The notes: generated by a model from the letters alone, not told the origin. DNA of 64,000 bases from Roseovarius sp. (GCA_021775255.1 JAJFIA010000019.1:62001-126000), one strand, 5' to 3'. Counted from the first letter of the stretch, positions 8,936 to 18,123 are shown. Numbers and translations: made by a program.

Positions 8936-9952
8936 ATGAGCCAGCGGAATTTCATCGCCAAAGGGGCCGCCAGTTATCAGGTGGATTATGACGGCCCCCC
9001 CAAAGATTTTCATTTCCTGCTATTGCCCAACCTGACCATGCTGGCCTTCAGTGCCGCGGTCGAGCCTTTACGGGTGGCCAATCAGGTAAGCGGCAAGGCG
9101 CTTTATCGCTGGTTTGTCATGACGGAAGGCGGGGTGCCGGTGCGCTGTTCAAACGGCATCCTGGTCACCCCGGATAGCGGATTGGAAGATGTGCCAAAAT
9201 CGGCCCTTGCCTTTATCTGCGGCGGGACCGAGCCCAAGGACAGCATCAGCCCCCGTGCCATTCAGTGGGTCAGCCGCCAGCGAGCGTTTGGCTGCAAGGT
9301 TGGTGGCATCTGCACCGGGGCATTCGCGCTGGCCCGTGCCGGGCTGCTTGGGGGGCGAAGATTTACGCTGCATTGGGAAAATCAGCCGGCCTTTGCCGAG
9401 CATTTCATCGGGCTTGAACCAACCACCAGTCTTTATGAAAACGATGGCGGATTGATGACCTGCGGCGGTGGTAGTGCCGCCACGGATATGATGCTGGATA
9501 TGATCGAGACGGATCACGGCAAGGACCTGGCCAATGTGGTGGCGGATATGTGCATTCACGCGCGCGCAAGCAATCGTGAGGCACCGCAGAAATCGCCCTT
9601 GTCGGTGGCGCTGGGCAGTCGTAACAGGCATCTGATCAGCGCCTTGCAGCAGATGAATGATAATCTGGAAACACCGCTTGAGATGGCGCAGATCGCCCAA
9701 GGGGCGAATATATCACGGCGGCAGTTGGAACGGTTGTTCAGGCGTTATGTAGCGGTGACACCGGCTCAGTTTTACCTTGACCTGAGGATCTCGCGCGCCC
9801 ACGCGCTCCTGAATGAAACGGCGCTATCCATTGCCGAAATTGCCGCTGCCACCGGTTTCAACAGCACATCGCAACTGGCCTTGCGATTTCGCAAGAGATT
9901 TGGCCAACCACCCGGAGCGTTTCGCAAAAGCTGGACAATAGAAAAACGGTAA
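8936..9952 (+). CDS. GlxA-family transcriptional regulator (GATase-like + AraC)
   Basis: A 338-residue regulator. Residues about 25-195 form a DJ-1/PfpI-like (class I glutamine amidotransferase-like) ligand domain with the nucleophile-elbow region GGICTGAFALARAGLL. Residues about 235-335 carry two AraC-type helix-turn-helix units (MAQIAQGANISRRQLERLF and IAEIAAATGFNSTSQLALRFRK shape). Relatives control use of amines and amino acids such as carnitine, glycine betaine or arginine. It is convergent with the D-amino-acid gene set next to it; whether it controls those genes is not shown. Confidence 0.9.
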   Translation: MSQRNFIAKGAASYQVDYDGPPKDFHFLLLPNLTMLAFSAAVEPLRVANQVSGKALYRWFVMTEGGVPVRCSNGILVTPDSGLEDVPKSALAFICGGTEPKDSISPRAIQWVSRQRAFGCKVGGICTGAFALARAGLLGGRRFTLHWENQPAFAEHFIGLEPTTSLYENDGGLMTCGGGSAATDMMLDMIETDHGKDLANVVADMCIHARASNREAPQKSPLSVALGSRNRHLISALQQMNDNLETPLEMAQIAQGANISRRQLERLFRRYVAVTPAQFYLDLRISRAHALLNETALSIAEIAAATGFNSTSQLALRFRKRFGQPPGAFRKSWTIEKR

Positions 9953-9970
9953 GCCGGGCTTAAGCCCGGC
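9953..9970. terminator. Perfect 18-bp palindrome between convergent genes
   Basis: GCCGGGCTTAAGCCCGGC starts immediately after the stop of the GlxA-type gene and lies 12 bp from the stop of the convergent aminotransferase gene. A short GC-rich cruciform placed between two converging genes fits a bidirectional terminator or a dispersed intergenic repeat. Confidence 0.6.
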
Positions 9971-9982
9971 CTACGCCATAAA

Positions 9983-10843
9983 TCAAATCGCCGTTTTCAG
10001 GCTTTCTTCCAGATATATTTCACGCAGGCGTTTGGCCACAGGCCCCGGCGTGCCATCACCAAGGGGCGTGCCGTCTATTTCAACCACTGGCATCACGAAG
10101 GTCGAGGCCGAGGTGACAAAGGCCTCATCGGCCTGTTTCGCCTCGTCAATGCTGAAGCTGCGCTCTTCCACTTCCATCTGCGCCTCGCGGGCATAGCGCA
10201 AAACGGCGGCCCGGGTGATGCCGTGCAGGATGTCGTTGGACAATTCCCGGGTGATGATCCTGCCATTCTTGACGATATAGGCGTTGTTGCTGGTGCCCTC
10301 GGTAACTTTGCCATCCTCCACCAGCCAGGCATCATCACACCCCGCCGCCTTGGCCATCATCTTGCCCATCGACGGATACAGAAGCTGCACCGTTTTGATA
10401 TCGCGGCGGCCCCAGCGGATGTCGTCGATCGAAATCACCTTGATGCCTTTTCCCGCCGCCGGATTATTGGCGAGGTTGGGCTTGGATTGGGTAAACATCA
10501 CCAGCGTCGGTTTGGTGGCCTCGGGATCTGGAAATACGAAATCCCGGTCACCATCCGATCCGCGGGTGACCTGCAGATAGATCAACCCATTCTCGATCTC
10601 ATTCAGGCGCACCAGCTCGCGGTGAATGCCCAGCAGCTCATCCATGTCGCAAGGCGGGCTCATATCCAGCTCGCGCAAGGAGCGCAGAAGCCGCCCGGCA
10701 TGGCCGTCAAAAGAAATCAGCTTGCCGTCCAGCACGGTCGTCACCTCATACACCCCGTCCGACATCAGGAATCCGCGATCAAAAATCGAGATTTTGGCCT
10801 CATGTTCAGGCAAATATTCGCCGTTCACGTAAACAGTGCGCAT
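9983..10843 (-). CDS. D-amino-acid transaminase (class IV aminotransferase)
   Basis: PLP enzyme that exchanges amino groups between D-amino acids and 2-oxo acids. The 286-residue protein shows fold-type IV features: YVNGEYLPEHEAKISIFDRGF at the N-terminus (DRGF), the RRDIKTVQLL segment with the PLP-binding Lys, VTEGTSNNAYIV and HGITRAAVLRYA. I start at the ATG giving MRTVYVNG; an upstream extension overlaps the preceding gene. It is 4 bp downstream of the dgcA-like gene, so it is the third member of a D-amino-acid operon. Confidence 0.88.
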   Translation of the reverse strand: MRTVYVNGEYLPEHEAKISIFDRGFLMSDGVYEVTTVLDGKLISFDGHAGRLLRSLRELDMSPPCDMDELLGIHRELVRLNEIENGLIYLQVTRGSDGDRDFVFPDPEATKPTLVMFTQSKPNLANNPAAGKGIKVISIDDIRWGRRDIKTVQLLYPSMGKMMAKAAGCDDAWLVEDGKVTEGTSNNAYIVKNGRIITRELSNDILHGITRAAVLRYAREAQMEVEERSFSIDEAKQADEAFVTSASTFVMPVVEIDGTPLGDGTPGPVAKRLREIYLEESLKTAI

Positions 10844-10847
10844 GTCT

Positions 10848-11810
10848 TTATCCCCATAATTCCGGCGCGGGCGGATACACCCCAGCCGCGTCAAATTTCA
10901 AAGCGTTGTCTCTGTCTTCCGCCAGCAAAAGCGGGCCGTCAAGGTCTGTTATCATCGCACCTTGCGCCACCAGCGTCGCCGGGGCCATCGCCAATGACGA
11001 CCCGATCATGCAGCCGACCATCACCCGGAAGCCTTCTGTCAGCGCGGCCTTACGCAGCTCTAATGCCTCGGTTAGACCACCGGTTTTATCGAGCTTGATG
11101 TTGATCACATCATATTTGCCCTTAAGCCCGGCAAGGCTGGCGCGGTCATGACAGCTTTCATCGGCACAAACCGGCACCGGCCGCTCAATCCCGATCAGCG
11201 CGTCATCCTCACCCGCCGGCAAAGGCTGTTCCACAAGCGCCACCCCGAGACGCACAAGATGTGGGGCAAGATCAGCGTAAACATCCGCGCTCCAGCCCTC
11301 ATTGGCATCCACGATAATGGTCGATTTTGGCGCCCCCGCGCGCACCGCCTCAAGCCGGGGCATGTCATCAGGCGTGCCCAGCTTGATCTTGAGAATCGGG
11401 CGAAAGGCGTTTTTTGCGGCCTGAGCCTGCATGTTTGAAGGCGTATCCAGAGATAGCGTATAGGCGGTAATTTCCGGGCCCGGCTTGGGCAGTCCGGCCA
11501 GTTCCCATGCCCGGCACCCCGCCTTTTTGGCCTCCAGATCCCACAGCGCACAATCCAGCGCATTGCGCGCCGCCCCGGCAGGCATGGTATAAAGCCCGGC
11601 ACGATCAACCGGGGGTTTGACACTTTCGATCTGCGCGGTGACGCCTTCCAGCGTCTCACCGTAGCGCGCATAAGGCACACATTCGCCCCAGCCTTCATGC
11701 CCTGCATCGCTTATCCGAACGGTCAGCACTTTTGCCTCGGTCCGCGATCCGCGCGAAATGGTAAATACCTGCGCCAGCTTGAACACATCGCGTGTCACGG
11801 AAATATGCAC
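10848..11810 (-). CDS. dgcA: N-acetyl-D-glutamate racemase / dipeptide epimerase (DgcA)
   Basis: Enolase-superfamily enzyme of 320 residues. The barrel shows KIKLG (catalytic Lys pair region), IIVDANEGW and VEQPLPAGE (metal ligands Asp and Glu), CADESC and INIKLDKTGGLTEAL. Such sequences are annotated as L-Ala-D/L-Glu epimerases; those next to dgcN are described as N-acetyl-D-glutamate racemase in a D-glutamate catabolic route. The likely start is a GTG at 11808-11810 giving VHISVTRDVF, since the upstream frame has no family-like residues. Neighbours dgcN and a D-amino-acid aminotransferase support the D-Glu role. Confidence 0.82.
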   Translation of the reverse strand: MHISVTRDVFKLAQVFTISRGSRTEAKVLTVRISDAGHEGWGECVPYARYGETLEGVTAQIESVKPPVDRAGLYTMPAGAARNALDCALWDLEAKKAGCRAWELAGLPKPGPEITAYTLSLDTPSNMQAQAAKNAFRPILKIKLGTPDDMPRLEAVRAGAPKSTIIVDANEGWSADVYADLAPHLVRLGVALVEQPLPAGEDDALIGIERPVPVCADESCHDRASLAGLKGKYDVINIKLDKTGGLTEALELRKAALTEGFRVMVGCMIGSSLAMAPATLVAQGAMITDLDGPLLLAEDRDNALKFDAAGVYPPAPELWG

Positions 11811-11886
11811 GAAACAGCCCCTTTCATTTTTCCCTAAATACTCCCGCCGGAGGCATCCCAAAGCAAGCCAAAAGCGCAGCCATCGG

Positions 11887-12888
11887 TTAAATTGCCGCCA
11901 ACGCTTCCACCAGCTTACCCGCCCCAAATCGGTAGGGATCTGTGGCTTTCACCCCCATACGGGCCTCAACCTCCGCCAGATAATCGCGCGCGCGGGCCTC
12001 ATCCATATGCTGGGTATTGACAGAAATGCCAACCACCTGACAGGCCGGATTGGCCACCTGCGCCAGCGGCAGGGCTGTGTCGCGCAACCGTTCAAGCGTC
12101 GGCAGCGCAAAGCCCGGAAGCCCGCGCATATGATCACGGGTCGGCTCATGTGCCAGGATCAGCACATCGGGCTGCCCGCCATGGATCAGCGCCATGGTTA
12201 CTCCGGAATAGGATATATGAAACAGGCTGCCCTGCCCCTCGATCAGATCCCAGTGATCGGCATCATTATCGGGCGTGAGATATTCCACCGATCCGGCCAT
12301 GAAATCGGCAATTACCGCATCCAGCGGCACACCGTGGCCGGTGATCAGAATGCCGGTCTGACCGGTGGCACGAAACGTGGCCTTCAGCCCGCGCTTATGC
12401 ATCTCGGCTTCCATCGCCATGGCGGTGTACATCTTGCCAACCGAGCAATCCGTGCCCACGGCGAGACAGCGCTTGCCCGTGCGTTTCACCCCATTGGCAA
12501 TCGGATAGCCATCGGTCGGCACACGCACATCATGCAAAGTGCCGCCAAAGGTCTGCGCGGCGGCCACCAGATCGCCCTCATCGCGCAGCAGGTTATGCAG
12601 ACCCGAGGCAATATCAAACCCCATCTCAAGCGCCTTGATCAGCACTTCTTTCCATTGGGATGAGATGTATCCGCCCCGGTTGGCCACGCCGATGACCAGC
12701 GTTTTGGCACCGGCGGCTTTGGCCTCGGCCAATGTCATGTCAGTGAGGTTCAGATCCGCGCCACAGCCCGGCAGACGGAACTGACCAAGGGCAAATTCAG
12801 GCCGCCAGTCACGGATGCCAATGGCCACTTTCGCCGCCAGCATGTCGGGCGCATCGCCCAGAAACAAAAGATAGGGTGTCTCAATCAT
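11887..12888 (-). CDS. dgcN: D-glutamate N-acetyltransferase DgcN (DUF1611)
   Basis: A 333-residue DUF1611-family protein with an N-terminal Rossmann-like part (LVIGVANRGGYI) and a C-terminal P-loop (GTDCSVGKM near residue 145) followed by FRATGQTGILI and EGQGSLFHISYSGV. In the described pathway DgcN acetylates D-glutamate, DgcA racemises the product, and deacetylation returns L-glutamate. It leads the dgcN-dgcA-aminotransferase gene set on this strand. The reaction is known for the family from other marine bacteria; here it is inferred. Confidence 0.83.
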   Translation of the reverse strand: MIETPYLLFLGDAPDMLAAKVAIGIRDWRPEFALGQFRLPGCGADLNLTDMTLAEAKAAGAKTLVIGVANRGGYISSQWKEVLIKALEMGFDIASGLHNLLRDEGDLVAAAQTFGGTLHDVRVPTDGYPIANGVKRTGKRCLAVGTDCSVGKMYTAMAMEAEMHKRGLKATFRATGQTGILITGHGVPLDAVIADFMAGSVEYLTPDNDADHWDLIEGQGSLFHISYSGVTMALIHGGQPDVLILAHEPTRDHMRGLPGFALPTLERLRDTALPLAQVANPACQVVGISVNTQHMDEARARDYLAEVEARMGVKATDPYRFGAGKLVEALAAI

Positions 12889-13021
12889 CGCGTATGTCCT
12901 TGCCGTGAATCACATTTTGCGCAATTTTAACCGGATTTATTGCCAAATTCTGTCATAATCGCGCCAATAATCAATAATGATGCAAGAAGCTTCGATACAT
13001 ATGCGTATTTTTCGAAGAAGC

Positions 13022-14275
13022 TTAATCCTGTTTGTCTGCCGCTGCGCTGCTTATTTCATCGGCCAGCGCCTCGGCCTGCAACATCCCTGGCTGCCCCATC
13101 CCGATCACACCGGTCGCTTGCACTTCGCCGGTATCTTCCGCCGCCGCCGATCTGACCCGGCGCGCCACAGCAATCAGGGCAACACCAACCCCGATTACTG
13201 CCAGCATGATCTGCAGGCCGCGCCCATCCATCAGGGCAATGGTATTGGGGCCAAGCAACATGCCGAACACCTGCCCAAGCTGGAGCAAGAACACCATGGT
13301 CCCGCTGGCTGGCACCACCTGACCGGGGCTTAGCTGATCATTGGCATGTGCCGCCAGAATTGAATAAACCGGCAGGGTGGATGCCGCAATTACCGCAAAC
13401 CCCATCACGATCCGCGAAGGCGTTGTATCCACCACCATCCAGAATGCCGCCAGCGCCGAAACCACGCCCAGCGCGATCACCACATGACGCCGGTCTGTAT
13501 TGTCCGAAATCCAGCCCAGCGGATACTGCACAAAGGCCGCTGCAAGCATTGCCACCACCAGCGCACCGGAAGCCTGAGCATTGCTGAACCCCTGCTGCAA
13601 TGCGTAAAGTGGCAAACTGATAAACCAGGCTGAAACGCCAGCACTCATCAGCACGATCCCCAAAACTGCCATCGGGGTTATTTTGTAAAGCTTCCGCACC
13701 GGCATACGCTCGGGCGCGGTAAATTCCGGTGCCTTGTTTGCCGACAATAACAGCGGCACAATCGCAAGTGAGATCAGGATCGAAACAATGCCAAACAGCA
13801 GGTTACCGCTTGGATCTGGCAAGCCGACAATGGCCGTGCCCAGCGCCGGCCCTGCCATCTGGATCACAAAATAAACCGACAGAACCTGCGCCCTGATCCG
13901 GTTTGCCGATTTGGCATTCAGCCAGCTTTCAGTAATCACATACAAGCCGGGAAAGCACACACCCGCGAGAAACCGCATCGCGCTCCAGCTATACGGGTCG
14001 GCTGTTAACAAATGGATGATGGCCGAAACGGAAACCACCGAGGCCAGTGCAGAAAACACCCGGATATGGCCCACCTTTTCCACCAGACGTGGTGCCATGA
14101 TGGTGCCCGCCAATGCGCCAAGCGGGTAACAGGTCTGCATGACCGAAATGGTGAAATCGCTGAACCCCAGATCACTGCCGCGGATGGTCAGCAATGTCAC
14201 CAGAAGCCCGTTGGCCACCATCAGCATCAGCATACCCAAAAACAGGGCCCAGTTTTCGCGCAATGCTTGTTTCAT
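13022..14275 (-). CDS. MFS transporter
   Basis: A 417-residue inner-membrane protein with 12 predicted hydrophobic segments, in two halves joined around residues 185-210 (FTAPERMPVRKLYK loop). The first half has the DLGFSDFTISVMQTCYPLGALAGT stretch and the loop RLVEKVGHIRVF typical of major facilitator proteins. Substrate is unknown; YcaD-like and other small-molecule exporters look similar. The gene stands alone on the minus strand between dgcN and the divergent mcl. Confidence 0.85.
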   Translation of the reverse strand: MKQALRENWALFLGMLMLMVANGLLVTLLTIRGSDLGFSDFTISVMQTCYPLGALAGTIMAPRLVEKVGHIRVFSALASVVSVSAIIHLLTADPYSWSAMRFLAGVCFPGLYVITESWLNAKSANRIRAQVLSVYFVIQMAGPALGTAIVGLPDPSGNLLFGIVSILISLAIVPLLLSANKAPEFTAPERMPVRKLYKITPMAVLGIVLMSAGVSAWFISLPLYALQQGFSNAQASGALVVAMLAAAFVQYPLGWISDNTDRRHVVIALGVVSALAAFWMVVDTTPSRIVMGFAVIAASTLPVYSILAAHANDQLSPGQVVPASGTMVFLLQLGQVFGMLLGPNTIALMDGRGLQIMLAVIGVGVALIAVARRVRSAAAEDTGEVQATGVIGMGQPGMLQAEALADEISSAAADKQD

Positions 14276-14494
14276 GTCAGGGCCTTCGGATGATACGTGG
14301 CAGATAATTCATGCCTGTTGCTGCCATTTTCTTACACAACGCATGGATTCTATGGGCATTACGCAGCTATTTCCGACAGATAGGTCGCATTCTGGCAATG
14401 CTGCATCTGCAAAATCACCTTGCGCTTGGTAGCGTAATTTAATACCGGTTGCCGCGATAATTTTGCAATTTCCTTACCGAAAGGCCCCACAGAT

Positions 14495-15451
14495 ATGAGC
14501 TTCCGCCTTCAGCCTCCCGCCCCCGCACGCCCCAATCGCTGCCAGTTGTTTGGCCCCGGGTCGAACTTCAAATTGCTTCCCAAGATGGCGGCCAGTGCGG
14601 CGGATGTTATCAATATTGATCTGGAAGATTCCGTGGCCCCAACCGACAAGGACGCGGCCCGCGCCAACGCGATTGAGGCGATCAATTCAATCGACTGGGG
14701 CAAGAAATACCTGTCGGTGCGGATCAACGGGCTGGATAGCCCGTGGTGGTATCGTGATGTGGTTGATCTGCTGGAAGAGGGCGGTGAGCGGCTGGATCAG
14801 ATCATGATCCCCAAGGTGGGTTGTGCGGCCGATGTTTACGCGGTGGATGCGCTTGTCACCTCGATCGAGGCCGCCACCGGGCGCAAAAAGCGCATCAGTT
14901 TCGAGGTGATTATTGAGAGCGCAGCAGGCATCGCCCATGTGGAAGAGATTGCCGCGTCATCGCCCCGGCTGCAGGCGATGAGCCTTGGTGCTGCGGATTT
15001 TGCCGCCTCCATGGGCATGGCCACCACCGGCATCGGCGGCACGCAGGAAAATTACTATATGTTGCAGGATGGCCAGAAACACTGGTCCGATCCCTGGCAT
15101 TGGGCCACGGCGGCGATTGTCTCGGCCTGCCGCACCCATGGGATACTGCCGGTTGACGGCCCGTTTGGGGATTTTTCTGATGATGAAGGGTTCAGGGCGC
15201 AGGCGCGGCGGGTGGCCACATTAGGCATGGTCGGCAAATGGGCGATCCACCCCAAGCAGATTGCTTTGGCCAATGAGGTGTTCACGCCATCTGATGCGGC
15301 TGTCGCCGAGGCGCGCGAGATCCTTGCCGCGATGGAAGCGGCCAAGGCCAAGGGCGAAGGGGCCACGGTTTACAAGGGGCGTCTGGTGGATATTGCCAGC
15401 ATCAAACAGGCCGAGGTGATCGTGCGTCAGGCGGAAATGTTTGCGGAGTGA
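14495..15451 (+). CDS. mcl1: L-malyl-CoA / beta-methylmalyl-CoA lyase
   Basis: A 318-residue CitE-like enzyme cleaving malyl-CoA to acetyl-CoA and glyoxylate and beta-methylmalyl-CoA to propionyl-CoA and glyoxylate, steps of the ethylmalonyl-CoA pathway. Length and the N-terminal MSFRLQPPAPARPNRCQLFG opening match Mcl1 of Rhodobacter closely. Also visible are DLEDSVAP, IMIPKVGCAADVYAVDAL, FEVIIESAAGIAHVEE (metal-binding Glu), SLGAADFAASMGM (Asp) and GMVGKWAIHPKQ. It stands alone on the plus strand. Confidence 0.95.
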   Translation: MSFRLQPPAPARPNRCQLFGPGSNFKLLPKMAASAADVINIDLEDSVAPTDKDAARANAIEAINSIDWGKKYLSVRINGLDSPWWYRDVVDLLEEGGERLDQIMIPKVGCAADVYAVDALVTSIEAATGRKKRISFEVIIESAAGIAHVEEIAASSPRLQAMSLGAADFAASMGMATTGIGGTQENYYMLQDGQKHWSDPWHWATAAIVSACRTHGILPVDGPFGDFSDDEGFRAQARRVATLGMVGKWAIHPKQIALANEVFTPSDAAVAEAREILAAMEAAKAKGEGATVYKGRLVDIASIKQAEVIVRQAEMFAE

Positions 15452-15454
15452 AAG

Positions 15455-15537
15455 TAAGGTGGGGTTCGAGCCGACTCGGAAACGCTCCGGAGGAGCGTTT
15501 CAGGCAAGAACGGCGTCAGCCTGGGAAACCCACCCTA
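15455..15537. repeat. Intergenic hairpin repeat between mcl and the phosphatidyltransferase gene
   Basis: An inner hairpin (AAACGCTC / GAGCGTTT) sits within outer arms related to GTAGGGTGGGTT (GTAAGGTGGGGTT on the left, AACCCACCCTAC on the right). The outer motif is shared with the hairpin at 8865-8894, so this is one of a dispersed repeat family lying between convergent genes. Confidence 0.5.
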
Positions 15538-16167
15538 CACTTTCTTCAACCGGGTGATCAGCCGCGCGCTGCGCCTTATTGAGGTGGCCAGCGCGCCTAT
15601 TGCCACAACCCATAAGGCAATCTGTAAAACACCAACCTCCCCGCCCCAGAGCGGTTGCAGAATGGCCACCAGGACCGCCAATGTGATCACCGCCATGCGG
15701 TGAGGTTTGGCCATCGGGCCGCAAAAATCATTCTCGCCGGTGGTGGCGCGGCCCAACTCGCGGATATAGGCGGTGGTGAGTGCGGCAGCGGCAGCAGCCC
15801 AGCCTAAAGCAGGCTGGCCCAGGCCCATGCCAAGCCCTACCAGTATCAGCACATCCGACACCCGGTCGGGGGCCTCGTTCCAAAACGCCCCATCGGGCGC
15901 GGATTTGCCTGCTTCCACCGCGACCATGCCGTCAAGCAGGTTGCAGATCAGCCTGAGCTGACAGAATACTGCCGCCGCCATGAGCAGGATCACACCGCCA
16001 AAGCCCGGCATGGATGCGCCGAAATAAAACGCCAGCCCGGCAAGGGCGGCGGCAACCATGCTGGCGATGGATATTTGGTTGGGGGTTATATCAGTCTCGG
16101 CCAGCTTTGCCGTCAGGCGCTTGGCCCAGCCGGTGTTGCGGCTGGCAATTGGGCGTCGATCGGTCAT
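15535..16167 (-). CDS. CDP-alcohol phosphatidyltransferase family protein
   Basis: A 210-residue membrane protein with about six hydrophobic segments. The CDP-alcohol motif region reads LLDGMVAVEAGKSAPDGAFWNEAPDR, split by family spacing: it keeps the first Asp-Gly, the Ala, the Gly and the last Asp, but the usual Arg is Val and one usual Asp is Asn. It should transfer a phosphatidyl group from CDP-diacylglycerol to an alcohol, or be a related enzyme. The start overlaps the upstream gene (ATGA), and it is the last gene of a four-gene lipid operon. Confidence 0.85.
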   Translation of the reverse strand: MTDRRPIASRNTGWAKRLTAKLAETDITPNQISIASMVAAALAGLAFYFGASMPGFGGVILLMAAAVFCQLRLICNLLDGMVAVEAGKSAPDGAFWNEAPDRVSDVLILVGLGMGLGQPALGWAAAAAALTTAYIRELGRATTGENDFCGPMAKPHRMAVITLAVLVAILQPLWGGEVGVLQIALWVVAIGALATSIRRSARLITRLKKV

Positions 16168-16550
16168 GGCGCGCGTCTCCACATAAGGAAATTATAGCTC
16201 AGGGCATAAAGGCTTGCCACGGTGAACGGCAGGCTGATGGTGCGGCTGATTTCAGGCGTTCCCGCCGCCAGATGCGCCGTGACCAGCAGGCAAAATGAGA
16301 GGCTCAGGGCAATCACCGGCGGCAGCCACCAGCCCTTTGAGCGCGCCATGCGTGCGCGCAAGAAATCCAGCGTGCGCTTGAGGGCCAATGTGATCGCACC
16401 GGATAGTGCCCCTTGCAAGATCCCGGCAATCAGTGACTTGGGCATCGGATGGCTCCAGTTGGCATAGGCGGCCCAGCCGCCCATCAATCCGAAAGCAAAA
16501 AGCACATGAACCCAGCCGCTTTGCGCCAGCCGCGCAATCATGCGCCCCAC
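16164..16550 (-). CDS. Small integral membrane protein of the lipid operon
   Basis: A 128-residue protein with four hydrophobic segments (about residues 13-30, 40-58, 75-95 and 103-122) and little polar sequence. It overlaps the CDP-diglyceride synthase gene upstream by 13 bp and the CDP-alcohol transferase gene downstream by 4 bp, so all are translated together. I do not recognise a named family; a role in phospholipid synthesis or transport is inferred from position only. Confidence 0.78.
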   Translation of the reverse strand: MGRMIARLAQSGWVHVLFAFGLMGGWAAYANWSHPMPKSLIAGILQGALSGAITLALKRTLDFLRARMARSKGWWLPPVIALSLSFCLLVTAHLAAGTPEISRTISLPFTVASLYALSYNFLMWRRAP

Positions 16551-17485
16551 CAGTAATGGGTCAGATGAAAGAAAACAGGGGCAGCAAATATCACCGAATC
16601 AAGCCGGTCAATAAAGCCGCCATGGCCGGCGATGACATCGCCCCAATCCTTAACCCCCCGGTCGCGTTTGATGGCCGACATCACCAGCCCGCCGAAAAAC
16701 CCCATGAGCGAAATGATCATCGCCATGATCCCCGCCTGCCAGATTGCAAACGGCGTGATCCACCAAAGCGCGGTGCCCAGCAACGTGGCGCTGAGCACAC
16801 CGCCAACAAAGCCTTCGACGGTTTTCGAGGGCGACAGGCGCGGCGCGATCCTGGTTTTTCCGGTCAGCTTGCCCCAGATATATTGCAGCACATCGCTGGC
16901 CTGTACCACGATGATCAGGAAGGCGATCAGCAGGACATTCTGGCCTTCATATCCGGGGATTTGCAGGCTCAGAAGTGCCGGCACATATGAGATGCAATAG
17001 ATCGTGACCATGGCCGCCCATTGCACCTCGGCCACGCGGATTAGGAAATTCCCGGATTCGCCGCGGATGACCGACAGGATTGGCAGGCCAAGGAACACAT
17101 AGACCGGGATGAAGATGGTGAAAAAGCCGTGCCAATCTGTCCAGATCAGGATGTATTGTATGGGCAATACAACGTAAAATACCGCCGCCAGCATCCAGTG
17201 ATCGGCGCGGCGCGCATTGGTCAGGGTAACAAATTCGCGCAAGGCGGCGAATGAGCAGATCCCGAATAAAAGGATCACCCCGCTGCGGCCCATCCAGAAT
17301 GCAAGGCCCAGCAATATGGCCATCACCCACCAGGCATTGATCCGGGCGTTGAGGTTATCGATTACCGCGCGCGAGGCCTTGTCTCGTGGACGCGCCGACA
17401 AAAGGCTGCCAATGGCCGAGGCCACGGTCAGGATGATCAGCACCCCGACGAGAAGCGCCATCAGTTTTGCGTGATAGCCGGTCAT
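16538..17485 (-). CDS. Phosphatidate cytidylyltransferase (CDP-diglyceride synthase family)
   Basis: Makes CDP-diacylglycerol from CTP and phosphatidic acid. The 315-residue polytopic protein has the family signature near its C-terminus, running from SAIKRDRGVKDWG to HGGFIDRLDS, and the upstream LSPSKTVEGFVGG segment. It overlaps the acyltransferase gene upstream by 4 bp (ATGA). A second, housekeeping cdsA would be expected elsewhere; this copy belongs to a compact module with an acyltransferase and a CDP-alcohol transferase. Confidence 0.92.
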   Translation of the reverse strand: MTGYHAKLMALLVGVLIILTVASAIGSLLSARPRDKASRAVIDNLNARINAWWVMAILLGLAFWMGRSGVILLFGICSFAALREFVTLTNARRADHWMLAAVFYVVLPIQYILIWTDWHGFFTIFIPVYVFLGLPILSVIRGESGNFLIRVAEVQWAAMVTIYCISYVPALLSLQIPGYEGQNVLLIAFLIIVVQASDVLQYIWGKLTGKTRIAPRLSPSKTVEGFVGGVLSATLLGTALWWITPFAIWQAGIMAMIISLMGFFGGLVMSAIKRDRGVKDWGDVIAGHGGFIDRLDSVIFAAPVFFHLTHYWWGA

Positions 17486-18123
17486 GGTATGATCCCTTCA
17501 CCGGGGCCAAGCGCCAGCACGGCGTTTTGCGCGCGATCAAGGAAATTGCGTTTATCCTCGCCCGGTTTCAGGGCGATCGGCTCGCCAAAGGTGACGGTGC
17601 AGATGAACGGGATCGGGATGATCTCACCCTTGGGCAGCACCCGGTTTAGGTTTTCGATCCATACCGGCACCAGCCGCACATCGGGGCGCTTATCGGCCAG
17701 ATGATAAATCCCCGGCCTGAACGGCAGGATTTTTTCATCGCTGGAATTGCGCAGCCCTTCGGGGAAGATGATCAGGCTTTCATCAGCATCCAAAGCCTCA
17801 AGCATTTGCTCAACCGGGTCGAGCGTGCGGGTTTCCGGGTTGCGGTCAATCAGCAACGCATTGATCACCTCGCGGCCGATAAAACTTTTGAGTTTTGAGG
17901 TCAGCCAGTAATCCGCCGCCGCGACCGGCCTTGTGCGCCGCCGGATATGCGGCGGCAGAACCGTCCACAGCAGGATGAAATCGCCATTGCTGGTGTGGTT
18001 GGCGAAATAGATGGTAACGGCATCCCCCGGCTCAACCCCTTTCCAGAAGCCGCGCACCGCCGTGATGAAGCGCGAAAACCAGATAATAGCGAGGCCGAAC
18101 ATTTTGGCATAAAGGCGTTTCAA
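17482..18123 (-). CDS. 1-acyl-sn-glycerol-3-phosphate acyltransferase-like (PlsC family)
   Basis: A 213-residue membrane-associated acyltransferase. It has the catalytic HxxxxD motif as HTSNGD near residue 42 and the substrate-binding FPEGLRNS near residue 119, plus PVWIENLNRVLP. It would add an acyl chain to lysophosphatidate or a related acceptor. As the first gene of the four-gene lipid set it supplies phosphatidate to the following cytidylyltransferase. Confidence 0.9.
   Translation of the reverse strand: MKRLYAKMFGLAIIWFSRFITAVRGFWKGVEPGDAVTIYFANHTSNGDFILLWTVLPPHIRRRTRPVAAADYWLTSKLKSFIGREVINALLIDRNPETRTLDPVEQMLEALDADESLIIFPEGLRNSSDEKILPFRPGIYHLADKRPDVRLVPVWIENLNRVLPKGEIIPIPFICTVTFGEPIALKPGEDKRNFLDRAQNAVLALGPGEGIIP

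Noticed and set aside
11811-11927. N-terminal extension of the dgcA-like protein
   Set aside because: The extra 39 codons are rich in Trp and Arg, unlike the family, and most lie between genes; the GTG at 11810 gives the family N-terminus.
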